DNA from: Pareuzebyella sediminis
Lineage (GTDB): Bacteria; Bacteroidota; Bacteroidia; Flavobacteriales; Flavobacteriaceae
Assembly: GCF_008367235.1 (NCBI RefSeq)
Contig: NZ_VTZS01000004.1
Span: 310,001-374,000, forward strand
DNA: 64,000 nucleotides
Direction of reading: 5' to 3'
The notes beneath the pieces are model-generated. The model did no database searches. It saw only the letters and a list, made by a program, of their open reading frames with translations, and was not told the DNA's origin. Position numbers and translations under genes: made by a program. Every line of letters starts with the position of its first letter. Position 1 is the stretch's first letter. Shown here one piece after another: positions 8,820 to 17,216 of the stretch.

Positions 8820-9274
8820 TATTTGAATTCTTTTAGATTGATAACCGTTGGTTTTTGGGCTTCATGATTGTGTTCAGACCCTACATATACCTTGAGATTC
8901 CTGAAAAGCTCGGAACCCAATCTGTTCTTTGGAAGCATACCTTTGATTGCTTTTTCAACGATACGGCCAGGATTTTTAGCCAAAAGCTCTTTAGCCGAAG
9001 TCGAACGTTGACCTCCAGGGTATCCGGTATAGCGCAAATAGGTCTTGTCTTCCCATTTGTTGCCTGATAAATTTACTTTTTCAGCATTGATAACGATAAC
9101 ATTATCGCCACAATCAACATGAGGGGTGAAGTTGGGCTTGTGCTTTCCCCTCAACATTTTGGCAACTTTAGAGGCCATTCGGCCAAGGGTTTGCCCTTCT
9201 GCATCTACCAACAACCATTGCTTGTCGACTGTAGCTTTATTGGCTGAAACGGTCTTATAACTTAATGTATCCAC
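8819..9274 (-). CDS. rplM: Ribosomal protein uL13
   Basis: Large-subunit protein L13, one of the early assembly proteins. The 151-residue sequence shows [20 protein letters not shown], the [20 protein letters not shown] segment, and the GMLPKNRLG motif. Length is slightly above the 142 of E. coli because of a short N-terminal addition. A strong promoter precedes it at 9321-9351, so the rplM-rpsI unit, possibly extending into rpsB-tsf, starts here. Confidence 0.99.
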   Translation of the reverse strand: MDTLSYKTVSANKATVDKQWLLVDAEGQTLGRMASKVAKMLRGKHKPNFTPHVDCGDNVIVINAEKVNLSGNKWEDKTYLRYTGYPGGQRSTSAKELLAKNPGRIVEKAIKGMLPKNRLGSELFRNLKVYVGSEHNHEAQKPTVINLKEFK

Positions 9275-9320
9275 TACGGTTACTTTTTAATTAAACACTT
9301 CAATCCCGTCAAACGGGCTG

Positions 9321-9351
9321 CAAATGTACATTAATTCTCTTGAAATACAAA
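9321..9351 (-). promoter_or_regulatory. Promoter of rplM-rpsI (TTTG-N19-TACATTTG)
   Basis: On the minus strand TTTG (9348-9351) and TACATTTG (9321-9328) are separated by 19 bases, an exact match to the Bacteroidota -33/-7 consensus. The -7 box ends 46 bases before the rplM start codon. Confidence 0.8.
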
Positions 9352-9546
9352 TGCTTGTTTCCGAATATTTCAGAAGTTACATAAACTTTTTTCTTGCTAG
9401 TTATTAATATGGCATTCTAAACGTTATCAAAGCTTCACAAACGATTTAGTCAGCTGATTTTTGAATTAGATTGAGTTCGGAGATATAAAGGTCTATGCCC
9501 TATTTATTCTTAGGGTTAGAATTAAAAGCAGGATATTAGAGAAAAA

Positions 9547-9593
9547 GTCTCCTATTATTGTCAAGTCAAAACCTAATTTTGAAAATGGGAGAC
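9547..9593 (-). repeat. Nested inverted repeat, possible minus-strand terminator
   Basis: Outer arms GTCTCCTATT (9547-9556) and AATGGGAGAC (9584-9593) pair over 10 positions with one G-T wobble. An inner stem CAAAA (9567-9571) with TTTTG (9577-9581) sits in the loop. On the minus strand the outer arm is followed by five T. No minus-strand gene directly upstream needs a terminator here, so the role is open. Confidence 0.45.
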
Positions 9594-9652
9594 GGTACAG
9601 GGGCAATATATAAGGAGACATCCGTAAAAGTGGGTAAGAATACTAATACTGT

Positions 9653-9660
9653 TATTTTTG
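9653..9660 (+). promoter_or_regulatory. -7 box (TATTTTTG) of the lipoprotein gene
   Basis: Matches TAnnTTTG and ends 36 bases before the ATG at 9697. No good -33 element at the normal spacing. Confidence 0.4.
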
Positions 9661-9696
9661 CGTTTTGCTCATTAGAACTTTTAAAAGAAAAATTGG

Positions 9697-10191
9697 ATGA
9701 AACAACTGATATGGATACCGCTTTTACTAGTGGGTCTGCTGCTTTCATGTTCAACAGATGATAAGAACAACGAAAATGAGGTGGAAAGTGAGATTGAAGG
9801 AAGTTGGGACGCTACAGCGTTGAAAATAGATTCGGGTACGGCCAGTGCCGATGCGCTTTTGGCCAAGCAAATGCTGGATTTTCTAACTGAGAATGGCTGT
9901 GTAGTGTTGTCCCTCACATTTAATCGTGATTTGACCGTAGTTGCCGACAATGCTACGGCCTATATTGAGGTTGACACTTCAAGTGGTTTCGATATTCCAT
10001 GTCCAGACCAAAAGGACGCGGAGACCAGTACTTATACTTACGAGGCAGGAGTTTTGACCATAGCCGATTTGAACGGTGAACCTTTAACTTTGGAGGTGGC
10101 GATTCAAGACAATGTTATGGAAGTGGACGCCCAAGCTCTCAATATACCTAACTTCGACGAAAGCGGTACGCTGGTTTTCACAAAAAGATAG
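9697..10191 (+). CDS. Small lipocalin-like lipoprotein of unknown function
   Basis: A 164-residue exported lipoprotein. The signal (Met-Lys-Gln, hydrophobic stretch, then LLLSC-S) ends in a clear lipobox at about Cys18, followed by Ser-Thr-Asp-Asp, then a Glu/Asn-rich linker. The mature part begins with EGSWDATAL and ends GTLVFTKR; this start and end, with alternating strands between them and two Cys residues (near 68 and 94), resemble the lipocalin-like lipoproteins common in Bacteroidota. I do not recognise a specific family or ligand. It is a single-gene unit: own -7 box upstream, hairpin terminator downstream. Confidence 0.8.
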   Translation: MKQLIWIPLLLVGLLLSCSTDDKNNENEVESEIEGSWDATALKIDSGTASADALLAKQMLDFLTENGCVVLSLTFNRDLTVVADNATAYIEVDTSSGFDIPCPDQKDAETSTYTYEAGVLTIADLNGEPLTLEVAIQDNVMEVDAQALNIPNFDESGTLVFTKR

Positions 10192-10215
10192 AGATCATTT
10201 ACATGAGTAAAAAGT

Positions 10216-10250
10216 CCGTTTTGATTGATGGAAATCGAAACGGTTTTTTT
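10216..10250. terminator. Bidirectional terminator between lipoprotein and T9SS-sorted protein
   Basis: A 10-bp stem (CCGTTTTGAT at 10216-10225 with ATCGAAACGG at 10234-10243, one wobble) is followed by seven T on the plus strand and has a T-run on the minus strand too (AAAAA at 10209-10213). The right T-run touches the stop codon of the minus-strand gene. Confidence 0.85.
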
Positions 10251-10596
10251 ATTGTTTATAGAATTTGGTACGAATATGTTGTTCTTCCGAATGTATGGTA
10301 ATAATATAAGCCCCGGGTTTTATGGTAGAAATAGGAATATTGATGGCATTTCTTCGGATCTCCCAGCGGTAGGTGGCTACTATATTTCCGTAAATATCTA
10401 AAATTGAAATATCGGCTCTCGACGTATTCTTCAGCCCTAACACGTTCACGAGATTCGTAGCCGGGTTCGGAAATACTTTGACTTGGGTATTCTGAATGAC
10501 CTGACTGGTTTTAGGGCTTTCGTGAGTGGAAGCACTTTGTGCCCGACCCGTAAAGGTCATTATAAGATATAGAAGTATCGTGGCAGCTGTTTTCAT
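10249..10596 (-). CDS. Short exported protein consisting mostly of a T9SS type A sorting domain
   Basis: The start at 10596 gives a 115-residue protein with a signal peptide (MKTAATILLYLIMTFTGRAQS). About 30 residues of Ser/Thr/Gln-rich sequence follow, and then a complete type A C-terminal sorting domain: VKVFPNPATNLVNVLG, the DISILDIYGNIVATY middle, PISTIKPGAYIITI, and a Lys-Phe-Tyr end. Such domains direct proteins through the SprA translocon and are normally removed at the surface. Here almost nothing remains as cargo. A longer frame starting at 10659 exists, but it would put 21 residues before a good signal peptide. It is a single gene convergent with the lipoprotein gene. Function unknown; a decayed or minimal T9SS cargo are both possible. 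Confidence 0.8.
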   Translation of the reverse strand: MKTAATILLYLIMTFTGRAQSASTHESPKTSQVIQNTQVKVFPNPATNLVNVLGLKNTSRADISILDIYGNIVATYRWEIRRNAINIPISTIKPGAYIITIHSEEQHIRTKFYKQ

Positions 10597-10698
10597 GGTG
10601 TCATAGCAACGTTCTATCAATAAATAGAATACTCTACGAAAGTAAGTCGATAGATACACCTAAACTAAAATATGTTGTGAAGTCCTTTATTTTGTATG

Positions 10699-13533
10699 TT
10701 AATGCGCTTCCAGCCAGTTTGCTCCGATACCAAGCTCTACATCCAAGGGAACAGAAAGGGTATAGGCATTTTCCATTTCACCTTTGATTAGAGGTTTTAA
10801 TTCGTCGAGTTCGGGCTTATAGATATCGAAGACCAATTCATCGTGTACCTGTAACAACATTTTGCTTTTATAATGGCCTTCGGCTAGTTTTCGATGAATA
10901 TTGATCATGGCGATTTTAATGATGTCGGCGGCACTGCCTTGAATGGGTGCATTTACCGCATTGCGCTCGGCGGCACTCCTGACCACTTGATTTCTTCCAT
11001 TGATGTCCTTTAAATAACGGCGTCTGCCCAAAACGGTTTGTACATAACCATGTTCACGTGCATAGTCGATTTGCTCGCTGATAAAGTTCCGAAGTTTTGG
11101 ATAGGTCTTATAATAGGTGTCGATAAGTTCTTTCGATTCGGATCGTGACAGGTCGGTCTGATTGCTGAGACCGAATGCGGATACGCCGTAGATGATTCCG
11201 AAATTTACGGTTTTGGCATTGCTGCGCTGTTCTCTTGTAACTTCGTCCAAGGGTACGTTGAATACCTTGGAAGCCGTAGATGCATGAATGTCTTCCCCGT
11301 TTTTGAAGGCCTCTATCATGGTGGTCTCGTCACTTAATGCCGCTATGATACGAAGCTCAATCTGTGAGTAATCGGCAGCTAACAGCACAAAATTCTCGTC
11401 TCTTGGGATGAAGGCCTTGCGCACTTGGCGCCCGCGCTCAGTCCGTATTGGGATATTCTGTAGATTCGGATTATTGCTGCTCAATCGTCCCGTAGCAGCT
11501 ACCGTCTGCATATAATCGGTATGCACCCTACCAGTTGAGGGCTCCACCTGTTCGGGTAATGCATCCACATAAGTACTTTTCAATTTACTGAGTCCACGGT
11601 AATCGAGGACATTCTGTATAATCTCGTGATCCTTGGCAAGATATGACAAGACATCTTCGGCTGTGGAGTACTGCCCCGTTTTGGTTTTTTTGGGTTTGTC
11701 AACCAATTTCATCTTGTCGAACAGAATCTCACCTAATTGTTTGGGAGAACCAATGTTGAACTCCTCTCCAGCTTCTTGGTAGATTTTCTTTTCAAGGGTT
11801 TTGATGTCGTCTGTCAATTCCTTGGACAGCGAATTTAGAAAGCCTTCATCGAGTTTGATACCCTCCAATTCCATATCGGCCAATACCCTTAAAAGAGGTA
11901 TTTCAATGGTGTTGAACAACGCTTCGGTTTTGGCCTCGGCGAGTTCGGGCCTGAAGTGCTGTGATAGCTGTAAGGTAATATCTGCATCTTCTACGGCATA
12001 TTCGGTTTGTTGGTCCAAAGGAACTTCGCGCATGCTCAATTGGTTTTTTCCTTTCTTGCCGATAAGTTCGGTAATCGAAACCGGGGTATAGTTCAAATAG
12101 GTTTCCGAGAGTACATCCATATTATGACGCATATCGGGATTTATCAAATAATGCGCCAACATCGTGTCGAATAGTTGACCTTTTACCTGTACGTCATACG
12201 TACTTAGTACTTTTATGTCATATTTAAGATTTTGCCCGATTTTTTCGATTTCCTCCGATTCGAAAAAAGGCCTGAGTTCTTCGATAATTTTCTGAGCTTC
12301 ACTTTTTTCCTTGGGGAAGGGTACATAAAACCCTTTAGAGGCCTCCCATGAGAACGCAATGCCTACCAGTTCAGCCGTGAGTGGATTGAGACCCGTTGTT
12401 TCGGTGTCAAAACAAACGGAAGTTTGTTTCATTAAAAGCTCTAGAAAAAGTTTCATGGCCATGCCGGGGGCCACATTTTGGTAGAAGTGTACGTATTCTT
12501 TTATGGTCTTTCTACTCGAACTGTCTTTAATGGTTGCGGGTGAATCGCCATCGTTTCCGAAAAGGGAAAATTGACCGCTACCGGCAGGTTGGGCATGTTT
12601 TTTTGCGGTTTCGGTACTGGTTACCTGAGTCTGTGTTTCTTCTAGGTCGCCAGAGAATATTTTAATGAATTGATCTTTTAGGCGCCTGAACTCCAATTCT
12701 TCGAAAATTTCCTGAACTTTCTCGCCATCAGGCATTGAAAGCTCATAGTCTTTAGCATCGAAAGTAACGTCGCAGTCGACGCAAATGGTGGCCAGTTTTT
12801 TAGAAAGTACCCCCAGCTCTGCATTTTCTTCGACCTTTTCCTTCATTTTGCCTTTGAGTTGATCGGTGTTGGCCAAAAGATTTTCCATAGAACCGAACTG
12901 TGCGATAAATTTTTTGGCTGTCTTGTCCCCAACTCCCGGAAGTCCTGGAATATTGTCGCTTGCGTCGCCCATCATCCCCAGATAATCGATGACCTGTTCA
13001 GGTCTTTCGACCCCAAAACGTTTTTGAACTTCAGGAATGCCCCAAATTTCTATACCGTTGCCCATACGCGCCGGTCGGTACATCAAAATATTATCGGATA
13101 CCAATTGACCGAAGTCTTTGTCAGGGGTAACCATATAGACTTTATATCCTTCCTTTTCGGCTTGCTTGGCCAAGGTGCCGATGATGTCATCGGCTTCAAG
13201 ACCGGATAATTCAACACATGGAATATGCATGGCCCTCAGAATATCTTGAATATAGGGTATCGCCGTTCGAATTGCATCGGGAGTCTCGTCTCGATTGGCT
13301 TTGTAGTCGGCGTACATTTCAGTGCGCTCGGTGCTGCCATCCTTGTCGAAACAAACAGCCAAATGATCGGGCTTTTCACGTTTGATCACATCGAATAGCG
13401 AGTTCATAAAGCCCATGATGGCCGAGGTGTCCATGCCTTTGGAATTGATACGTGGATTTTTGATCAAGGCATAATACCCACGAAATATAAGGGCGTAGGC
13501 ATCAAGAAGAAAGAGTCGTTTTTGTTCGGACAT
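10699..13533 (-). CDS. polA: DNA polymerase I
   Basis: Repair and Okazaki-fragment polymerase with all three activities. The N-terminal 5' nuclease (about 1-290) has LLDAYALIFRGYYA and the EADDIIGTLA and DKDFGQLV acidic motifs. The proofreading domain keeps its metal ligands (FDTETTGL, then the YAVEDADITL motif). The polymerase domain has motif A AADYSQIELRI, the O-helix RSNAKTVNFGIIYG with Phe at the dideoxy-discrimination position, and motif C QVHDELVFD. The start at 13533 (Met-Ser-Glu-Gln-Lys-Arg) gives 944 residues; an ATG 18 bases upstream is in frame and less likely. No strong promoter box seen upstream. Confidence 0.98.
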   Translation of the reverse strand: MSEQKRLFLLDAYALIFRGYYALIKNPRINSKGMDTSAIMGFMNSLFDVIKREKPDHLAVCFDKDGSTERTEMYADYKANRDETPDAIRTAIPYIQDILRAMHIPCVELSGLEADDIIGTLAKQAEKEGYKVYMVTPDKDFGQLVSDNILMYRPARMGNGIEIWGIPEVQKRFGVERPEQVIDYLGMMGDASDNIPGLPGVGDKTAKKFIAQFGSMENLLANTDQLKGKMKEKVEENAELGVLSKKLATICVDCDVTFDAKDYELSMPDGEKVQEIFEELEFRRLKDQFIKIFSGDLEETQTQVTSTETAKKHAQPAGSGQFSLFGNDGDSPATIKDSSSRKTIKEYVHFYQNVAPGMAMKLFLELLMKQTSVCFDTETTGLNPLTAELVGIAFSWEASKGFYVPFPKEKSEAQKIIEELRPFFESEEIEKIGQNLKYDIKVLSTYDVQVKGQLFDTMLAHYLINPDMRHNMDVLSETYLNYTPVSITELIGKKGKNQLSMREVPLDQQTEYAVEDADITLQLSQHFRPELAEAKTEALFNTIEIPLLRVLADMELEGIKLDEGFLNSLSKELTDDIKTLEKKIYQEAGEEFNIGSPKQLGEILFDKMKLVDKPKKTKTGQYSTAEDVLSYLAKDHEIIQNVLDYRGLSKLKSTYVDALPEQVEPSTGRVHTDYMQTVAATGRLSSNNPNLQNIPIRTERGRQVRKAFIPRDENFVLLAADYSQIELRIIAALSDETTMIEAFKNGEDIHASTASKVFNVPLDEVTREQRSNAKTVNFGIIYGVSAFGLSNQTDLSRSESKELIDTYYKTYPKLRNFISEQIDYAREHGYVQTVLGRRRYLKDINGRNQVVRSAAERNAVNAPIQGSAADIIKIAMINIHRKLAEGHYKSKMLLQVHDELVFDIYKPELDELKPLIKGEMENAYTLSVPLDVELGIGANWLEAH

Positions 13534-13645
13534 TTTTTTATTGTTTAGCATGTTTGTTGGAAAAGTTCAAGTAAGGAAAAATGGATGAGAACCCATACTA
13601 TCAAGTGCGGCCATACCTTCGCTTGGGGCGTCTTTTCCCTCCACT

Positions 13646-14641
13646 TTATTTCTTTGCATAAAAGCTATTGACCGGTACATTATCGTGCCCTTCTTGGGAG
13701 TACTGTCGATACGTGAAACCGGGATGTACGCAGTACCCGCCAGTTTCGCCAGCCTTGTTTATGGCCAAAAATCCAATCTGAAAATCTTTTCGACCCTTAT
13801 TTTTTTGCATAATACGTTTGACCCCTTCTTCACAAGCCTCTTGGGGGCTCTTGCCTTGTCGCATAAGTTCTACAATCAAAAAACTGCCTACGGTACGTAT
13901 TACTTCTTCACCCACACCAGTAGCGGTTGCGGCACCGACCTCATTGTCTACAAAGAGGCCTGCCCCGATGATGGGTGAGTCCCCCACACGGCCATTGACC
14001 TTATAGGCCATGCCGCTTGTTGTACAGGCACCTGAAAGGTTACCATTTCGGTCGATGGCCAACATGCCGATGGTATCATGGTTTTCAATATTGATCGGAG
14101 TTTTGTACTCTGATTTTTTAAGCCAATTTTTCCAGTCTTGTCTCGATTTTTCGGTGAGAAGATCAATTTTTTTAAAACCTTGTTCGTAGGCAAATTGCTC
14201 CGCACCCTTGCCGGCCAATATAATATGTGGAGTCTCTTCCATCACCTTGCGGGCTACCGAAACAGGATGTTTTATATTTTGAAGGTAAACGACGGACCCA
14301 CAGTTACCGTCCTTGTCCATAATACAAGCATCTAAGGTAACATTGCCATCTCTATCGGGCCTTCCCCCATAACCCACGGTCTGATTGTTGGGGTCGGCTT
14401 CTTCGACCATTACTCCCTGTTCCACAGCATCCAAGGAATTTCCACCAGCTTCCAATACTTCCCAGGCCTTGGCCGATGCTTTTTCAAAATTCCAGGTACA
14501 CACAACAATTGGAATGCTGCCTTTAGGGTTGTTACTAGTATCTTGGGCGGTAGCTGACCGACCCTGAGAGGCGATTAAAGGGGCCGAAATAAATCCTGCA
14601 GTGGCCGCGGTGGAATTTTTTAGGAACTTTCTTCTTCGCAT
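13646..14641 (-). CDS. N4-(beta-N-acetylglucosaminyl)-L-asparaginase (glycosylasparaginase), Tat-exported
   Basis: Ntn-hydrolase that splits the GlcNAc-Asn bond left after glycoprotein breakdown. The protein starts with a twin-arginine signal (MRRRKFLKNS, then a hydrophobic stretch with SAPLIASQG). The autoproteolysis site is the HDTIGM motif with Thr190 as the new N-terminal nucleophile, followed by the NLSGACTTSGMAYK and RVGDSPIIGAGL segments that bind substrate. Length, 331 residues, is normal. It lies back to back with cutC with only 40 bases between the two start codons. Export by Tat fits a periplasmic role in host or algal glycoprotein turnover; the substrate source is inference. Confidence 0.94.
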   Translation of the reverse strand: MRRRKFLKNSTAATAGFISAPLIASQGRSATAQDTSNNPKGSIPIVVCTWNFEKASAKAWEVLEAGGNSLDAVEQGVMVEEADPNNQTVGYGGRPDRDGNVTLDACIMDKDGNCGSVVYLQNIKHPVSVARKVMEETPHIILAGKGAEQFAYEQGFKKIDLLTEKSRQDWKNWLKKSEYKTPINIENHDTIGMLAIDRNGNLSGACTTSGMAYKVNGRVGDSPIIGAGLFVDNEVGAATATGVGEEVIRTVGSFLIVELMRQGKSPQEACEEGVKRIMQKNKGRKDFQIGFLAINKAGETGGYCVHPGFTYRQYSQEGHDNVPVNSFYAKK

Positions 14642-14681
14642 GAATTTATGATGTTTATTTTAGGGGCTTAAATATAAGTAA

Positions 14682-15404
14682 ATGCTGGTAGAAGTATGTG
14701 CCAATTCATTGCAATCTGCCTTAAACGCTGAAAATGCCGGAGCCTCTCGTATTGAGCTTTGTTCAGAGTTAGCGGTGGGTGGGGTGACCCCTTCCTATGG
14801 ATTATTGAAAAGCGTCAAGAAAAAGATTTCCATACCTGTTCACGTACTGATTCGGCCAAGAAGTGGAGATTTTACGTATTCTGATGCCGATTTCCAGATT
14901 ATGCAACAAGATATCGAACTATGTTCAGCTTTAGGTTTTGAAGGAGTGGTATCCGGAATTTTGAAAGATGATTTTACCATCGATTTGGAGCGGACCAAAG
15001 CGTTGATAGAAAGTGCGAAGGGCATGAAATTTACATTTCACCGTGCTTTTGATTGGATCAAAAATCCCATAGAAGGTGCGTTGCAACTGGAAGGCATGGG
15101 AGTGAACTATATTTTGACCTCAGGACAGCAAAAATCTGCAGCCCTAGGGATCGATTTACTAAATGAGCTGCATCGTATGACCTCGAGTTGTGAAATTATG
15201 CCAGGGGGCGGGGTCCGAATGGACAATATTCATGTTTTTGGTGAGGTGGGGTTTACCGTGGTACACCTGTCAGGAACCAAATTCGTGAAAACATTGTCTG
15301 AGCGGCCAAGGGTCGAAATGAACTCAACTTCGTTTTTGAGGGAAGATACTATAGCCTTTTCGGATGTAGAAACCATACGCGAAATTGTAAATGCAGTTAA
15401 ATAA
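14682..15404 (+). CDS. cutC: CutC family protein
   Basis: Member of the CutC family, a TIM-barrel protein linked in older work to copper homeostasis; the enzymatic activity is not settled. The 240-residue protein has the family start (VEVCANSLQSALNAENAGASRIELCSEL as successive segments), the PVHVLIRPRSGDF strand, the FTFHRAFD motif and the ILTSGQ and IMPGGGVR phosphate-binding-like loops. Length is normal. It is divergent from the glycosylasparaginase gene and 47 bases upstream of the metallophosphoesterase gene on the same strand, with which it may be cotranscribed. Confidence 0.95.
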   Translation: MLVEVCANSLQSALNAENAGASRIELCSELAVGGVTPSYGLLKSVKKKISIPVHVLIRPRSGDFTYSDADFQIMQQDIELCSALGFEGVVSGILKDDFTIDLERTKALIESAKGMKFTFHRAFDWIKNPIEGALQLEGMGVNYILTSGQQKSAALGIDLLNELHRMTSSCEIMPGGGVRMDNIHVFGEVGFTVVHLSGTKFVKTLSERPRVEMNSTSFLREDTIAFSDVETIREIVNAVK

Positions 15405-15451
15405 ATTCTAAATGAGGGCATGTAGTCCCCATTAACGGATATCTTTACATC

Positions 15452-16681
15452 ATGCTTCGTTGGATCATTTTTATCATTGCATATATTGCCCTAGGTCTAT
15501 ATACCTTGCAGGCGTTGAAGACTGCTTCACGCTATCCATGGGTACACTACCTTTTTATGGTCGTTTCTATATTGGTGCTCGGTAATTTCATTTACCAATT
15601 TACGGTGGGTGAAGAACCGGGCAGGGTACTCAGTCGTTCTAAGAGTTATGCTTTTGGATTTTTATTGACCATGCTGATATTTTTTTCCGTCACGATACTG
15701 TTTTTGTTTTCCGAAGATATCTTCCGCTTTTTCACCGGAGTGTATCATAAGGTTTTCGGAGGTACAAAGGAGTTTAGTCTGCCTCAGCGAAGGAGGTTTT
15801 TGAGTCTCATAGCCCTCGGTATCGCCGCACTTCCATTTGGGGCGCTGCTTTATGGGATGTATCGTGGAAAATACAATTTTAAGGTGTTGAAATACACATT
15901 GGAATTTGAAGATCTACCCGAAGCCTTTGATGGATACCAAATCACACAAATCTCTGATATCCACAGCGGTAGTTTTGACAATCGAAAAAAAATAGAATAT
16001 GCGGTCGACTTGGTCAATCAACAAGAAAGTGACCTCTTGTTGTTTACCGGCGATATGGTCAACAACATGACCGATGAAATGCGGCCATGGGCCGAGCTTT
16101 TTACGACTTTGAAAGCGAAGGACGGTAAGTTTTCCGTTTTGGGGAATCACGATTATGGCGATTATATCCCTTGGGAAACCGAAGAGAAAAAAAGTCAAAA
16201 TTTAGAAGATTTAAAAGAGCTTCAACGTGCTATGGGCTTTGATTTACTGCTCAATGAGAATCGCTACCTGTACAAAGGAAAGGATAAAATTGCCCTGATC
16301 GGTGTAGAGAATTGGGGTAGAGGCGGTTTCAAAAAGGCAGGCGACCTTAAAAAGGCAACGGCCAAAGTAGCCGAAGACGACTTTAAAATATTGATGAGCC
16401 ACGATCCGTCGCACTGGGAAGATGTGGTACTCAAAGATAAAGTACATTATCATTTGACTCTAAGTGGTCATACCCATGGTATGCAATTTGGAATCGAGAT
16501 TCCGGGCTGGGTGAAATGGAGTCCCATCAAATGGCGTTACAGGTATTGGGCAGGTATCTATAAAGAACTCGGACAGTTTATTAATGTCAATCGGGGCTTT
16601 GGGTTTTTAGGATACCCTGGAAGAGTAGGGATCTGGCCAGAAATAAGTGTAATAACGCTTAAGAAGAAACCCTTAACATGA
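15452..16681 (+). CDS. Membrane-anchored metallophosphoesterase
   Basis: A 409-residue protein with an N-terminal membrane part and a C-terminal calcineurin-like phosphoesterase. Membrane segments lie at about 1-20, 30-48, 65-90 and 117-135. The phosphoesterase has the full metal-ligand set: SDIHSG (Asp169, His171), FTGDMVNN, LGNHDYGD, the MSHDPSH segment and SGHTHGMQ. These are the residues of the YaeI/YkuE-like group, some of which act on lipid pyrophosphates; the substrate here is unknown. It follows cutC closely, and the downstream thioredoxin-like gene begins 92 bases later with a TACATTTG box between them. Confidence 0.92.
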   Translation: MLRWIIFIIAYIALGLYTLQALKTASRYPWVHYLFMVVSILVLGNFIYQFTVGEEPGRVLSRSKSYAFGFLLTMLIFFSVTILFLFSEDIFRFFTGVYHKVFGGTKEFSLPQRRRFLSLIALGIAALPFGALLYGMYRGKYNFKVLKYTLEFEDLPEAFDGYQITQISDIHSGSFDNRKKIEYAVDLVNQQESDLLLFTGDMVNNMTDEMRPWAELFTTLKAKDGKFSVLGNHDYGDYIPWETEEKKSQNLEDLKELQRAMGFDLLLNENRYLYKGKDKIALIGVENWGRGGFKKAGDLKKATAKVAEDDFKILMSHDPSHWEDVVLKDKVHYHLTLSGHTHGMQFGIEIPGWVKWSPIKWRYRYWAGIYKELGQFINVNRGFGFLGYPGRVGIWPEISVITLKKKPLT

Positions 16682-16742
16682 TTTTAACGCGGGGTACATT
16701 CTTTATCAATGGGGGTATATACACTGATTTAACATTTTTTAC

Positions 16743-16750
16743 TACATTTG
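16743..16750 (+). promoter_or_regulatory. -7 box (TACATTTG) upstream of the thioredoxin-like gene
   Basis: Exact TAnnTTTG match ending 23 bases before the ATG at 16774; the -33 element is degenerate. Confidence 0.5.
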
Positions 16751-16773
16751 GCGCGTAACCCAATGATTTACGT

Positions 16774-17070
16774 ATGTCAAAGTTTGGTGAGCTTATCGAT
16801 TTGAAAGTCCCCGTATTGTTGGATTTTTATGCGGAATGGAACGAACAATCCACCGCTATGCATCCTGTACTTCGCGATGTGGCGGCTGCTTTGGGAGATA
16901 AGGGCAAAGTAATCAAAATCGATGTTGACAAGAACAAGGAGCTTTCTCAAGCACTTCGTATCAAAGGACTACCTACACTTATGATTTATAAAAAGGGTGA
17001 AATGGTATGGCGACAAAGTGGCGAGCAAGATGCCAATACACTCATCGGTATCCTTAAGGAGTACCTCTAG
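16774..17070 (+). CDS. Thioredoxin-fold protein lacking the redox cysteines
   Basis: A 98-residue cytoplasmic protein with the thioredoxin layout: LLDFYAEW strand, active-site helix, VIKIDVDKNKEL strand, the KGLPTLMIYKKGE segment with the conserved cis-proline, and a C-terminal helix. Where thioredoxin has WCxxC, this protein has Trp22-Asn-Glu-Gln-Ser26, so both catalytic cysteines are replaced, and the whole protein has no cysteine. It therefore cannot do disulfide exchange. A binding or chaperone-like role is inference. It has its own -7 box upstream and is convergent with the DUF2723 gene. Confidence 0.9.
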   Translation: MSKFGELIDLKVPVLLDFYAEWNEQSTAMHPVLRDVAAALGDKGKVIKIDVDKNKELSQALRIKGLPTLMIYKKGEMVWRQSGEQDANTLIGILKEYL

Positions 17071-17216
17071 GCAACAGTAATTTTAGGGATTCTTTACAGA
17101 GACTTATCGCAGCTACTTTTTTCCTTTTGCTCTTTGCGGAAGTTATCCTTCTAATTGCATTGGATTTGAAGGTTTTATGCCGTTCATCATTAGACTTTTC
17201 ACATATTCTGTTGCAA

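Larger units (their letters stand above)
9275..9696 (+). other. 422-bp intergenic region between divergent rplM and a lipoprotein gene
   Basis: It holds the rplM promoter on the left, a nested inverted repeat at 9547-9593, and a TATTTTTG -7 box at 9653-9660 that probably serves the lipoprotein gene starting at 9697. The short open frame from 9558 overlaps the inverted repeat, the -7 box and the lipoprotein signal sequence, and is not supported as a gene. Confidence 0.5.

Noticed and set aside
9558-9761. 67-codon plus-strand open frame before the lipoprotein
   Set aside because: It overlaps the inverted repeat, the -7 box and the lipoprotein signal sequence in another frame, and its translation resembles no known protein.
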